Numbered from the stretch's first letter, positions 56,101 through 63,545 are shown. The stretch: DNA of 64,000 nt from Priapulus caudatus (GCF_000485595.1 NW_014577098.1:449917-513916), one strand, 5' to 3'. Program-made: numbers and translations. Notes: generated from the sequence alone by a model not told the origin.

Positions 56101-56572
56101 GTACGCTATCGCGTGAAGGTGGGTGGCTGAGACGAGGGTGGGGAGTACAGCTTTAGCGTGCACGAAGGTGAGGGGTGCTAGGACGAGGGTGGAGAGTACA
56201 GCTACCGTGTGAGGTGGGTGCAGGGACGAGGGGTGGAGGGAGTGCAGTTACGTGTGAAGGGGGTGCGGAAGAGGCTGAGGCGAGTACAGCATATCGCATG
56301 GAAGGGTGGGTGCTGGGAACGAGGGTGGGGGAGTACAGCTACCGCATGAAGCGTCGAGTGCTATGGGGCGGAGGGTGGAGGAGAGACAGCTACGCAGAAG
56401 GTGGGTGTGCGGAACGAGGTGGGGAGTACAGCTTACTGCACAGGTGAAGCGTGAGGTGCAGGCGGACGGGGTGGGGGAGTACAGCGTCGCATGAAGGAGT
56501 GAGGTGTGTGACGAGGGGGCGCTCTCGCTCTCGCTCTCTCTCTCTCTCTCTCTCTGCTCGCGTCTCTCGTCT

Positions 56573-56619
<47 letters not shown>

Positions 56620-56651
56620 TCCTCTCTCTCTTCTTCTCTCCTCTCTCTCTC

Positions 56652-56718
<67 letters not shown>

Positions 56719-59700
56719 AGATTTCATTTTACTTCGGATGTCGCCCGTGAGCACTCCTGTTGCTAGTGAATCACATTAACCCCTAGTACCCGGCTGTGCG
56801 AAATTGTAACCTGCACACCGATATCTGATCCGCATTAAAATTTTATAGCCTGGCAATGCGCCGTCGGTTACAGCTGTGTTGACATGCCGCCTTCGTGGTC
56901 GAAGATACGTACGTATTCCGGGTGCTTCGTTTTGCGATATTTGCGAGGCGCGTGATTTCGTCGAGCAGGTGGCTCAGAGGACAGTCTTCGGCAACGTTTC
57001 GGCAGTCGATCGTGTTTGACGTCGGCTCGGAGCCCGTGCTGCTGCAGCGGCTGTGCGTCGACGTCGTACCCGTAGCTGACATAGATAAGCTCCAGCAAGC
57101 CAAGGTAAGGCCCGTATGACACACGTCAAGCTAAGTAAGGTCCGTACACATGTACAGCCAGGTAAGGTCGAATAACGATCGGACAGCAAGGGGTAAGGTC
57201 CGCTACACGCGTACAGCCAAGGTACAGGCCGATATCAGCACATACAAGCAAGGTTAAGGCCCGATACACCGTACAAGCCAGTAAGGTCCGCCGACCCGTA
57301 ACAGGCCAAGATAAGGTCCGCTACACGCGCTTACAAGCAAGTACGGCCCGATACACACGTACAGGACAAGGTAGCGTCTGCTACACGATGTACAAGCCAA
57401 GGTAGCGTCCTGTACCATGTACAAGCCAAGGGTAAGGTCCTCTTAACGTACAAGCCAAAGTAGGGTTCTGCTACACGCGTACAAGGCCAGGTAAGGCCGT
57501 ACACAATTACAGCCATGGAAGGCCCGATACACACGTACAGCAGGGGTAGCGTCCGCTACGCCACGTACAAGCCATAGATAAGTCACGCTTGACAACGCCG
57601 TACCAGCCCAAAGGTAAGGCCGCGATACACACGTACAAGAACAGGTAAGCGTCCGCTACACACGTACAAGCCAAGGTAAGGCCGCGACACAGTACAGCCA
57701 AGATAAAGGTTCCGCTGACACGTGACGAGCAAACGGTAGCGTCGCGGCACCACACACTCGTAACAAGCAAAGATAGGTCCGCTACCAGCGACGTACAAGC
57801 CAGTGAGGGGCGCCGATACACACGTACGAAGCCAAGGTAAGGGCGCGAACCCGTACCGCAGATAAAGGTCCGCCTGCACACGTACAAGCCAGTAAGGTCG
57901 CTTACACGTGATGACAGCCAAGGTAAAGGTCGTACACGCGTACAAGCCAAGGTAAGGTCCGCTAAGTGTACAAGCCAAGCGTAACGGCGAATAACATACT
58001 ATATGACTCCAATGATAGCCGGATATGTAGCATTGATGTATGAACACTGTTGCGGTGCGTTGCAGAGAAGACCGGTAGTGCTGTGGAGAGCAAGCGAGTG
58101 AGAGCAGTCTATGGACCATTGTGCCCTCTCGAAGACGAGTAACAGCTGAGCTGAGCAGGACCAGGGTATTCTTGTTCTTCTACCTGCACCACAGGTACGA
58201 ACAGAAATGCTTCCATCCATATTACAACATGTGAAGTGTTGTCCTGTGTATAGTCACTCTCTATGAATTATTGTTTATTATTCGAGCGCATTTTGTTGTA
58301 GTTTTGTTCTTTTCGAGATTCATGCAAGAATTGTGTGGCATGGCTTAGGTGTTTCTTATGTTGTCTTGGTTGTTGTTGTTGGGTGTTGTTGTTGTTGGCG
58401 CTGAGCGATAATGTGTGTGTCGTTCGTTGTTGTTGTGTGTCACGTTTTGGTGCGGTTTCTGTTGGGCTGGCAGGCTTTGCGAGAGTTTGTGGTGCCAGTC
58501 TGTGATGGGAGAACGGCAACTGACTCAATAACAACTTACACGACACGCATGCGACGACTTTTATACATTGAGGGATGGCGCCCAGGGTTATGCAGCTTGC
58601 CAGGTGGAACGCAGATATTAGAACGTTCCTCCTACAATTTACGCCGACTCTGCCGAGATGGGGTATGCACGTGGTGTGTGGAAGCTCGGCGGTTCACAAA
58701 TCAAAATAGTAGGTGGGCTACAACACAAGATGGGGAGCATCCGGATAAAGCCACCACTGTTTCCAATATACTATTCCCGGCCTAAGGTTTAGAACGTGTT
58801 TGAGAGAGGAGTCCACTTCAGAAGATAGGGGAGCGGCCATCTTGGATTGTCAAAGTATGGCCCGCCATGTAACCTTTATAATGTCAGAAGTCTCGGACTT
58901 AAGGTTGTATATGTATAGGTTATGGTTAGTGTTGTGGTGAATGATTGTATAATGTCGGTATTGTCGGGTGGGCGAGAATTTGATGTGGGCTGTACTGATC
59001 TTCAGTGCTGGCAGTGTGAATGGGCATGCATGCGAGGAGCACGTGATCGCGAAGCTGCAGATCAGTTAACGCTACCTGCTGATGCCGATCGACCTTGCGA
59101 CGGCGAAGTACGCGCGAGGGAGAGCGGAGTTGTTCGTCGCAATGAGCTCATCGTGAGATCTCGGAGGAACGGGCGGACCGCGCGCCGCCTGCTTGCTCGA
59201 ACAACCGTGACAGACGGCTCGTGTGCGGCGCCTCCAGCCCGCGGCAGCCCAAGGCATAAACACCAGAGGGTGGACGACGCTCTATCCCGCACGGTGGCTG
59301 CGGCGCGGAGGGCCTGGTGGCGTTTGGGCCGGCCGGACCCGGTCGCGGGGGGGGGGATTTTGGAGAGTACTGCGGGGAAGATTTAGGGTGTAGGGCAGGC
59401 GAAAGGTTTGGGGGCGGTGCGGGGAGAAGGTTTGGTGCCGGGAGAAGGCTTTGGGTCCGGAGAGGGGAAGGTTGGCGGTGCCGGAGGAAGTGTGGGGTGC
59501 TGCGGGAGGGTTGTGGTGCGGGGAACGGTTTGGGCGTGCTGGGGAGCGAGGGTTGGTGTCAGAGAAGTTTGGAGAGCTGGAGGAGGTTGGGGGTGCGGGA
59601 GTTTGGGTGACCGGGGAAGGTTTCGGGGCGGCGGGGAAGGTTTTGTGAGGTCCGGGGAGGGTTGTGGTGCCAGGGGAAGGTTTGGGGCCGGGGGAGGAGT

Positions 59701-62700
59701 CTTGGGGGTGGCTGGGGGGGGGGGAGGGTTGTCGTGCCTGGGGGAAAGGTTGGGGGGCGGCTCGGGGGAGCGTTTGGGGTCCGGGGGGGGGGAGGGTATG
59801 GCTGCTGGCGGAAGGTTTGCGGTTCTGGGGAAGGTTTGGTTCTGGGAGAAGTTTTGGGGTGCGGGGGAGATTATGCCGGATGTTGGCGGGGAGGTTTGGG
59901 GGCTGCTACGGGAAGGTTTGCTGGGTACGGGGGAGGGTTGTGGTGCCGGTGAAGCGTTTGGAGGGCGAGGGCGGGAAGCTTTGGGTCGTCTGGGGCATAG
60001 GGTATGGTGACTGAGGAAGCGGTTTGGATAGTGGTGCGGAGAAGGTGTTGGAGGGGTGCGGGGGGCGGGGGTGGGTGCATGACGGTGCTACCCGTGTATA
60101 TAAGAGCTGGTACTCTGTGTGGTGCTCACATCGCCCCACATCGTTTGTAAACATCCTCCTCACTTCTCTCCTCTGCATGCAGGCTATGAGAGGTGACACT
60201 CGCATTACAACACTAGATATGCTGCTGTACTACACTCTGTCAGTAACCACCTCTCACGCTTCCCTCTCCTCCACCTGGCGTACAGGGTACGAGTTTGACA
60301 CTCTGCATACAACACTGATAATGCTGCTGTAACTACACATCTGTAGTAACCACCTCTCACGCTTCCCTCTCCTCCACACTGCGTACAGGCGTACGAGGTG
60401 ACACTCTGCATACAACACTGATAATGCTGCTGTAACTACACATCTGTAGTAACCACCTCTCACGCTTCCCTCTCCTCCACACTGCGTACAGGCGTACGAG
60501 GTGACACTCTGCATACAACACTGATAATGCTGCTATAACTGCACATCTGTAGTAACCACCTCGCACGCTTCCCTCTCCTCCACACTGCGTACAGGTGTAC
60601 GAGGTGAAGGTCGAAGACAAGGGCAAGAGCTTCATCTTCCTGCGGCAGCCTCCGCACGCCGTCACTGAGCTCGGCTTGCGCGCAGACACGGACCTGCTCG
60701 CGGAGGTGCAGTTTTCGCTCAACCGGCTGCCGCTGTGTGAGATGCACCACGCCGTCGATAAGCTGCCGGACATGAACATGGTGTTCCCTGACCTGCGCAG
60801 CCTGCCGAGCATTCCCTGGACGCCGTCCAAGTAAGTGTGTGGGCTGAGAGGTGGACACCGTCCATGTGCGGCTGCAGCGTATTTATTCGCCGGACGCCGT
60901 CCGTGATTTCCTGGGTACCGTCCAGGTGTATCTATCCTTATTTTCCCCCGAGTGCAATTCGAGTAAGTGTTTGAGGATACATTGTGTTTCCTGGATGCCA
61001 TCACATGTTCTCTCCCATTCACCTACGCACGCGTTGTTCACCTACGCACGCGTTGTTCACCTACGCACGCGTTGACCTACATCCTCCTCTTTGTGACGAT
61101 CTTGTGTCTCGACCCCCCTTTTTTTGTCTGTGGTTCTACGGATCGACTCGTCTCGGTCATGTATGATGACGTGTGCACCTTCCCGTGTCTAGGTACTGTG
61201 AGAAGAAAGCGCGAAGCAGGAGAGGGTCCAAGGTTGCTGTGATCCCCGCAGAGTAAGAGCGTGTTCCTCGCTGTTTCACTCACACCGTTGTTCACACACG
61301 CTCAGTCGCGCGCGCGCTCGCCTCCCCCGCCGCCGCCGCCCGCATGCCCCCGCCCTACTAAACGCATGCCACCCCCGCCCGATCCCGCAGCCTCCCGCCC
61401 CCGGATGGTGTCGGGCACGCGCTCATGCGACCGTGCTGTTTCACGCTGTTCGCGAACATTCCGGTGTGTTCCGGCTAACACTTCGGCATGTTCAGCCATT
61501 CATGAACATTCCGGCGTGTTCCGCTGTTCGCACACGTTCCGATGTTTGCGAACGTTTCGGCACCTTTCGTCGTTTGCGAACATTCCAGCATGTTCCGCTG
61601 TTTGCGAGCGTGTTATAATGTTCCGACTTTCGGCGTGAAACCGGGACACCTCCCCTTCGTGGTTCCGTGTGTGCCGCGCAGCAGCACACGGTCAATGCCT
61701 CGGCGGTAATTGCTTGGATGGTTTTTTTGTCGAGCGCTTTGTAAGCTACGTTAGAAAAATGCTCGCGTTCTCGACGCGTTTGCGTGCGCGGTTATGCGAA
61801 CGCGAGGCGTGTGCTCTAGTTTTGCGTTTTGTGACGATTCGTGCGGAGATTACACGCGATTGTATGTAGTGCAGCTGCCGTCCACACGCGCTGTGCCGCA
61901 ACAGCTGTTCTTGTGTCTCGCATCCCGACATTCGCTCTCGCGTCCCGTGTCGCTACGGTTGCTCTCGTGTTTTCTCGCGTCATAACGGCTGCGCTCATGT
62001 TTTCTCGCGTCGTATCGGCTGCTCTCGTGTTTTCTCGCGTCGTAATCGCTGCTCTCGTGTTTTTCTCGCGTTGTAATCGCTGCTCTCGTGTTTTTTCCGT
62101 CGTCTTCCAGGCAGTGGAGTGATAAACTTGACAGCCGGCTCAACGCGAAGCAGAAGGAGGCGATCGTCGCCATGACGACGGCGATCAACCACAAGCTGCC
62201 GCCGATCCTGCTCGTCGGGCCGTTTGGCACGGGCAAGACGTTCACGCTCGCGCAGGCCATCAAACAGATAGCTCAGCAGGAGGGAACGCGCGTGCTCGTG
62301 TGCACGCACTCCAACAGGTAGGCACCCTCGCACCCAGCCCACTGCTGGTGCAGACACGCTTACTGGTAGGGTAGCCTAACTCTGCCCCTTCCCCTGACCC
62401 TGCCCCTTCCCCTGACCCCATCCCATTGCTGGAGTATGGTTTCCAACAGGTTGGCTGACTCTCCCCCACGCCCACCGCCATTGCAGACGCTGTAACAGAT
62501 ACGTCATTGGGCCGACCTTTCTCCCGCTGGCTAGATGATTCTCTGCCATCGGCATGTCTTGACAAGTGTCATGGGGTTGGAGGGAACGTGCAAGATCCCT
62601 CCGTACGTCAGCTGTCTGTGAGGAACCAGGCAGGTTTCACTCTCATCGTTCGCACGTCGTGCCGTTGCGTCTAGTTTGCGAGCGATCGTGTTTATTGATG

Positions 62701-63545
62701 TGTTGTCGCTTTCGTTGCTGCTACAGCGCTGCCGATCTCTACATCAAGGACTACCTGCATTCATTCGTAGAGCAGGGATTAACCGAAGCGAAGCCACTGC
62801 GAGTCTACTACAGGTATGTATGACTGCGTGACTCGATCTGCAGGTGCTGATTAGCTGTAGGGCTCGCGGAACGCCACTGCAAATTTATCTTAGAGGCTTA
62901 GGGATGTGCTATTGTGCCCATGAGCTAGACTGTGTGCTGTCATGGCATCATGACGCCACAGAGACGAAAGGGGAAATGATATTAAGAATTTAGCTATTAC
63001 CAGATGCGTGAAGGTGGTCTGTGCGATGTGCGATTGCAGGGAATAAAAAATCACGCATATCCCTTATGTCTGCGTGCGTCCGTGCATGTGTGCGTTCATG
63101 TGTGTGTTGGTGCGTGTATAAGCAGACAGCAATGTATGCAGATCCCATACCTTATATTGCACACAATGTTCACGTGTATTGTGTGAGTGTTGTCTCGTCT
63201 GCAGAAATCAATTGACGTATAGACAGCATACCCTTTATTTTGCGGCTTGATGCGGCATGTTTTGCATGCGTGCATCTGTGCGTGCATCTGTGCGTGCGTG
63301 CGCTCGCGTGCGTACTTGTGTGCGTGCGTGTGTGCGTGTGTGCGTCACTGTGTCTGATCTTGTCTCGTGGGTGTGCAGGCAGCGCTGGGTGCAGACAGTG
63401 AACCCGACCGTGCAGCGATACTGCCTCGTTACCGAGAAGGGTGACGGCTTCAACACGCCGACGAAGGAGGACATCCTCAAGCACCGCGTCATCGTCGTCA
63501 CGCTCTCCACGAGCCGATCGCTCACCGACCTCGGCCTAGACACGG
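28195..63545 (+). CDS. HELZ: HELZ-type RNA helicase with zinc fingers, N-terminal to mid-helicase (multi-exon)
   Basis: Gene-level entry; exons follow separately. The product begins with a TPR-like helical region ([13 protein letters not shown]...RYEDVLADC). It continues with a C2H2-like finger and a CCCH finger with the HRPPPRG signature, the conserved middle region ([67 protein letters not shown]), and the Upf1-like SF1 helicase core with Walker A GPFGTGKT, then [20 protein letters not shown] and [16 protein letters not shown]. This order and wording match HELZ, a cytoplasmic helicase linked to mRNA decay and translation. The DEAAQ motif and C-terminus are beyond the window. All intron phases checked agree. 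Sequence from 33,649 to 52,013 is probably misplaced, so the exons at 50,768-51,884 should come after that at 57,104. HELZ2 is the alternative name; the absence of a second helicase cannot be tested here. Confidence 0.93.
28713..30050. mobile_element. hAT-like fragments in HELZ intron 1
   Basis: CAGTGTTTCCCCTGCATTGA at 28,713 and CAGAGTTCGAAATTAGTGCC at 28,849 are hAT-style termini. The stretch 28,855-29,380 plus 29,986-30,050 is paralogous to 24,565-25,080 inside the family D element; about 600 bp more is present here. Boundaries on the right are unclear. Confidence 0.5.
29481..29780. mobile_element. PIF/Harbinger-type MITE, 300 bp, TTA duplication
   Basis: GGGCGCGTTTGTTTG at the left and its inverse CAAACAAACGCGCCC at the right, flanked by TTA (29,478-29,480 and 29,781-29,783). 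TTA targets and G-rich ends fit PIF/Harbinger. CGGATC-type motifs recur inside. Confidence 0.88.
31014..31090. mobile_element. Family C hAT-type fragment
   Basis: CAGTGGAAAAAATACACGGG followed by GCTC and, inverted, GAAATGCCAAAAAGAGCCCC. It is the same terminal text as the element ending at 21,448. The other end is not identified. Confidence 0.6.
31153..31189 (+). CDS. HELZ: HELZ exon 2 (37 nt)
   Basis: [12 protein letters not shown] between ttgttgcag and G|gtaagt, entering phase 0 and leaving phase 1. It continues the TPR-like pattern of exon 1. Confidence 0.88.
31360..31484 (+). CDS. HELZ: HELZ exon 3
   Basis: [20 protein letters not shown] then [20 protein letters not shown], between atattgcag and gtaagt. 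Helical, TPR-like; leaves in phase 0. Confidence 0.9.
31873..32083 (+). CDS. HELZ: HELZ exon 4 (acidic linker)
   Basis: [20 protein letters not shown] then a Glu/Pro/Ala-rich linker, ending GHAK. Acceptor cctccag. The donor AAAG|gtcggt is weak but leaves phase 1, exactly what the zinc-finger exon at 52,173 needs. Confidence 0.82.
32424..32811. mobile_element. Family G hAT-type MITE, uninterrupted copy
   Basis: TAGTGATGTCATGATCATCG...TTGACAACACTA between CCTTCTCG (32,416-32,423) and CCTTCTTG (32,812-32,819), 7 of 8 matching. It is the inverse-orientation relative of 17,584-18,513 and gives the empty site for the nested MITE there. Confidence 0.88.
33029..33381. repeat. Accurate copy of a segment repeated with errors at 33,649-34,003
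   Basis: Both contain GAATAGATCATTTAA, CTTTAAAATGATATATAAT, AAAGCGTTCTGG and GTCAGGGGCCCTTGAAAAAT. The second copy has frequent one-base differences. This is the point where sequence quality changes. Confidence 0.85.
33382..33540. mobile_element. Left end of a family C hAT-type element (right end at 51,930-52,013)
   Basis: CAGTGAAAAAATTAATTTTT directly follows ACATGTGT (33,374-33,381). The interior GGGGCTCTTTTTGC and GGGGCTACTTTTTC text is the family C signature. No right end follows locally; a matching right end with the same ACATGTGT flank is at 52,013. Confidence 0.82.
33541..33648. repeat. (CA)n/(CACG)n microsatellite
   Basis: CACACA and CACGCACG units; the last accurate sequence before the noisy block. 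Confidence 0.9.
35420..36790 (-). mobile_element. Family F element in HELZ intron (noisy copy 1)
   Basis: From TTTTTAGCTCACACTGACATC to CTATAGTGTCATTGGACATC on the + strand, with a (CCTA)n tract at about 36,320-36,420. The same intron insertion recurs at 43,505 and 53,335. Confidence 0.7.
36884..37047 (+). pseudogene. HELZ: HELZ exon 7, least damaged of three copies
   Basis: Reads [20 protein letters not shown] then [17 protein letters not shown] before gtacgg, matching the HELZ segment KVEHNPDLSVTVSTKK..TWTF. The first third (YMEQLLEKW in the consensus of the copies) is shifted here. Acceptor atcttacag. Confidence 0.75.
37165..37740. repeat. 20-bp minisatellite GTTGCGGTGTTGCAGTTTGT (copy 1)
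   Basis: Runs of the unit with TGCTG/TTGCAG variants. Each full unit carries a TTGCAG acceptor-like motif. The same array lies at 45,415-45,790 (degrading to T-rich sequence until 46,130) and 55,130-55,750, always between exons 7 and 8. Confidence 0.9.
38056..38580. repeat. ~45-bp minisatellite containing the exon 8 donor (copy 1)
   Basis: Units near GTGGGTGCTGGAACGAGGGT + GGGGAGTACAGCTACCGCAT + GAAG repeat about 11-12 times. The exon's last codons and its GTGGGT donor are the junction of every unit. Counterparts lie at 46,537-47,040 and 56,077-56,515. Length per unit varies 42-47 because of base errors. Confidence 0.85.
38590..38761. repeat. (CT)n tract before HELZ exon 9 (copy 1)
   Basis: Long CT run followed by TTTGAGATTTCATTTACATT. 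It is repeated at 47,050-47,283 and 56,520-56,715. Confidence 0.9.
39148..40327. repeat. 30-bp donor minisatellite (copy 1, truncated by gap)
   Basis: About 39 noisy units of GTACAAGCCAAGGTAAGGTC + CGCTACACGC, starting at the exon 9 donor and running into the n-gap. Confidence 0.9.
40328..40352. other. Assembly gap (25 n)
   Basis: Exactly 25 n, inside the noisy region. Confidence 0.98.
40353..41980. other. Unrecognised GC-rich segment
   Basis: Begins with a (CA)n run (to 40,432), then about 1.5 kb with no counterpart elsewhere in the window and no recognisable protein in any frame. It differs in composition from its neighbours and may be a read tail or foreign join. Confidence 0.35.
43505..44972 (-). 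mobile_element. Family F element in HELZ intron (noisy copy 2)
   Basis: Same insertion as at 35,420, with a (CCTA)n tract at about 44,425-44,575. Confidence 0.65.
47702..48650. repeat. 30-bp donor minisatellite (copy 2)
   Basis: About 31 noisy units following the exon 9 copy. Confidence 0.9.
50558..50695. repeat. 30-bp donor minisatellite, accurate fragment (4.6 units)
   Basis: Four consecutive exact 30-bp units (50,558, 50,588, 50,618, 50,648) and a partial fifth. Unit: GTACAAGCCAAGGTAAGGTC followed by CGCTACACGC, first unit variant CCGATACACAC. Each contains CAAG|GTAAGG. The last donor, AAG|GTAAAC at 50,690, precedes the next exon by only 78 bp. Confidence 0.95.
50768..50890 (+). CDS. HELZ: HELZ exon 10 (accurate copy, probably misplaced)
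   Basis: [20 protein letters not shown] then [20 protein letters not shown], 41 codons, phase 0 both sides, between gtttcag and gtacga. Corresponds to the HELZ AKRWDSSSKTI segment. Noisy versions at 48,723-48,860 and 58,066-58,194. Confidence 0.9.
51055..51098. repeat. (TTG)n microsatellite
   Basis: About 14 TTG units in HELZ intron 10. Confidence 0.9.
51129..51250 (+). CDS. HELZ: HELZ exon 11 (accurate copy, probably misplaced)
   Basis: [20 protein letters not shown] then [20 protein letters not shown], highly characteristic of HELZ ([26 protein letters not shown] in vertebrates). Acceptor gctgcag, donor AG|gtgaga, phase 2. Confidence 0.95.
51665..51884 (+). CDS. HELZ: HELZ exon 12 (accurate copy, probably misplaced)
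   Basis: [20 protein letters not shown], then [20 protein letters not shown] and [20 protein letters not shown], ending PKDNK before gtgagg. Matches the HELZ region leading into the helicase core; phase 0 at its end fits exon 13 at 60,595. Confidence 0.95.
51930..52013. mobile_element. Right end of a family C hAT-type element
   Basis: GGGGGCTCTTTTTGGCATTT...CCCCCGTGTATTTTTTCCCC then TG, followed by ACATGTGT (52,014-52,021). The partner left end is at 33,382. The sequence just upstream (to about 51,930) belongs to intron 12. Confidence 0.85.
52173..52365 (+). CDS. HELZ: HELZ exon 5 (C2H2-like finger and HRPPPRG signature)
   Basis: [20 protein letters not shown], then [20 protein letters not shown] and [24 protein letters not shown]. 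The finger is C-x2-C-x12-H-x5-H. HRPPPRG precedes the CCCH finger in HELZ proteins. Acceptor gattacag takes phase 1 from exon 4; the donor AC|gtacgt leaves phase 2 and the first CCCH cysteine. Confidence 0.93.
52889..53032 (+). CDS. HELZ: HELZ exon 6 (CCCH finger)
   Basis: [20 protein letters not shown] then [27 protein letters not shown]. With the Cys in exon 5 it makes C-x8-C-x5-C-x3-H, the canonical CCCH spacing. Acceptor catcag, donor TG|gtgcgt, phase 2. Confidence 0.94.
53068..53160. repeat. (GT)n/(GCGT)n microsatellite
   Basis: A pure GT run with flanking TGCGTGCG units just after exon 6. Confidence 0.92.
53335..54698 (-). mobile_element. Family F element in HELZ intron 6
   Basis: From TTTTTAGCTCACATTGACATC to AGCTATAGTGTCATTGACACT on the + strand, with CATAGGAGTAAC-type modules on the opposite strand and a (CCTA)n tract at about 54,236-54,345. 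Base-level noise starts near its beginning. Confidence 0.75.
54837..55008 (+). CDS. HELZ: HELZ exon 7 (noisy)
   Basis: Consensus of the three copies reads CYMEQLLEKW... then [32 protein letters not shown]. This copy has indels that shift frame, for example in the CAGGCGCCGG area. Donor AAG|gtacgg. Confidence 0.7.
55130..55750. repeat. 20-bp minisatellite GTTGCGGTGTTGCAGTTTGT (copy 3)
   Basis: Noisy array in HELZ intron 7 with TTGCAG in most units. Confidence 0.88.
55887..56076 (+). CDS. HELZ: HELZ exon 8 (noisy)
   Basis: Frames vary between copies; across copies I read fragments [17 protein letters not shown] and, near the end, EYSYRMK or AYRIK before gtgggt, aligning with the HELZ stretch DAHRPHFSIIAIS and HYVYK. 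Acceptor tctgcag. Confidence 0.65.
56077..56515. repeat. ~45-bp donor minisatellite (copy 3)
   Basis: About 9-10 units of the exon 8 end plus GTGGGT donor. A 45-bp unit reads [15 protein letters not shown] with no stop. Confidence 0.85.
56520..56715. repeat. (CT)n tract, HELZ intron 8
   Basis: Almost pure CT, nearly 200 bp, between the minisatellite and exon 9. Confidence 0.92.
56905..57104 (+). CDS. HELZ: HELZ exon 9
   Basis: Its 3' part is clean: [20 protein letters not shown] then [20 protein letters not shown], matching HELZ [20 protein letters not shown]. It ends CAAGCCAAG|gtaagg in phase 0, and that junction is the unit of the following minisatellite. The 5' boundary is uncertain because the copies differ there (copy 1 has tttcag at 38,940). 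Confidence 0.85.
57105..57985. repeat. 30-bp donor minisatellite (copy 3)
   Basis: About 29 noisy units of GTAAGGTCCGCTACACGCGT + ACAAGCCAAG directly continuing the exon 9 donor, ending in GTAAACGG-like sequence before exon 10. Confidence 0.92.
58066..59267 (+). pseudogene. Noisy copies of HELZ exons 10-12 (copy 3)
   Basis: Degraded versions at about 58,066-58,194, 58,474-58,603 and 59,036-59,267 of the accurate exons at 50,768, 51,129 and 51,665, with the same flanking intron text. Frames are broken many times. This is their expected genomic place. Confidence 0.8.
59340..60080. repeat. G-rich ~20-bp minisatellite, HELZ intron 12
   Basis: Units near GGGGAAGGTTTGGGGTGCCG repeat for about 0.7 kb. 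A truncated version is at 50,345-50,555. The G-runs could form G-quadruplex structures. Confidence 0.88.
60183..60594. repeat. 103-bp tandem repeat containing the exon 13 acceptor
   Basis: Exon-like starts at 60,183, 60,286, 60,389, 60,492 and the real one at 60,595 are spaced exactly 103 bp. Each later unit has CCCTCTCCTCCAC..GCGTACAG followed by (G)CGTACGAGGTGA, copying the acceptor and first codons of exon 13, then ACACTCTGCATACAACACTG. Confidence 0.95.
60595..60830 (+). CDS. HELZ: HELZ exon 13 (pre-helicase)
   Basis: [20 protein letters not shown], then [20 protein letters not shown] and [29 protein letters not shown] and IPWSP are HELZ signatures. Phase 0 in, phase 2 out (AA|gtaagt). 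Confidence 0.95.
60831..62110. repeat. HELZ intron 13 with several short tandem repeats
   Basis: 18-bp CACCTACGCACGCGTTGTT repeats at about 61,020-61,075, ~30-bp GTTTGCGAACATTCCGG-type repeats at 61,440-61,620, and ~31-bp CTCGCGTCGTAATCGCTGCT repeats at 61,970-62,100 ending in the exon 14 acceptor. Confidence 0.8.
62111..62317 (+). CDS. HELZ: HELZ exon 14 (helicase core, Walker A)
   Basis: [20 protein letters not shown], then [20 protein letters not shown] and [19 protein letters not shown] is motif I; LNAKQKEA is the Q-type motif. Phase 2 in and out. SF1 Upf1-like. Confidence 0.97.
62727..62813 (+). CDS. HELZ: HELZ exon 15
   Basis: [20 protein letters not shown] then [10 protein letters not shown], the motif Ia continuation ([17 protein letters not shown].. 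in vertebrate HELZ). Acceptor gctacag, donor AG|gtatgt. Confidence 0.97.
63379..63545 (+). CDS. HELZ: HELZ exon 16 (last seen)
   Basis: [20 protein letters not shown], then [20 protein letters not shown] and TDLGLDTG. Corresponds to [21 protein letters not shown] just before the DEAAQ motif. Donor ACGG|gtacgc, phase 1; the next exon is outside the window. Confidence 0.96.

Noticed and set aside
59408-60014. 200-codon Gly-rich ORF
   Set aside because: A reading of the G-rich ~20-bp minisatellite in HELZ intron 12.
60205-61022. Minus-strand ORFs with repeated [20 protein letters not shown]-like text, zinc-finger-looking
   Set aside because: Antisense of the 103-bp repeat and of HELZ exon 13; the cysteine pattern is a repeat artefact.
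63235-63484. Minus-strand ORF with HTHTRTHTS repeats
   Set aside because: Antisense of a TGCG microsatellite and HELZ exon 16.
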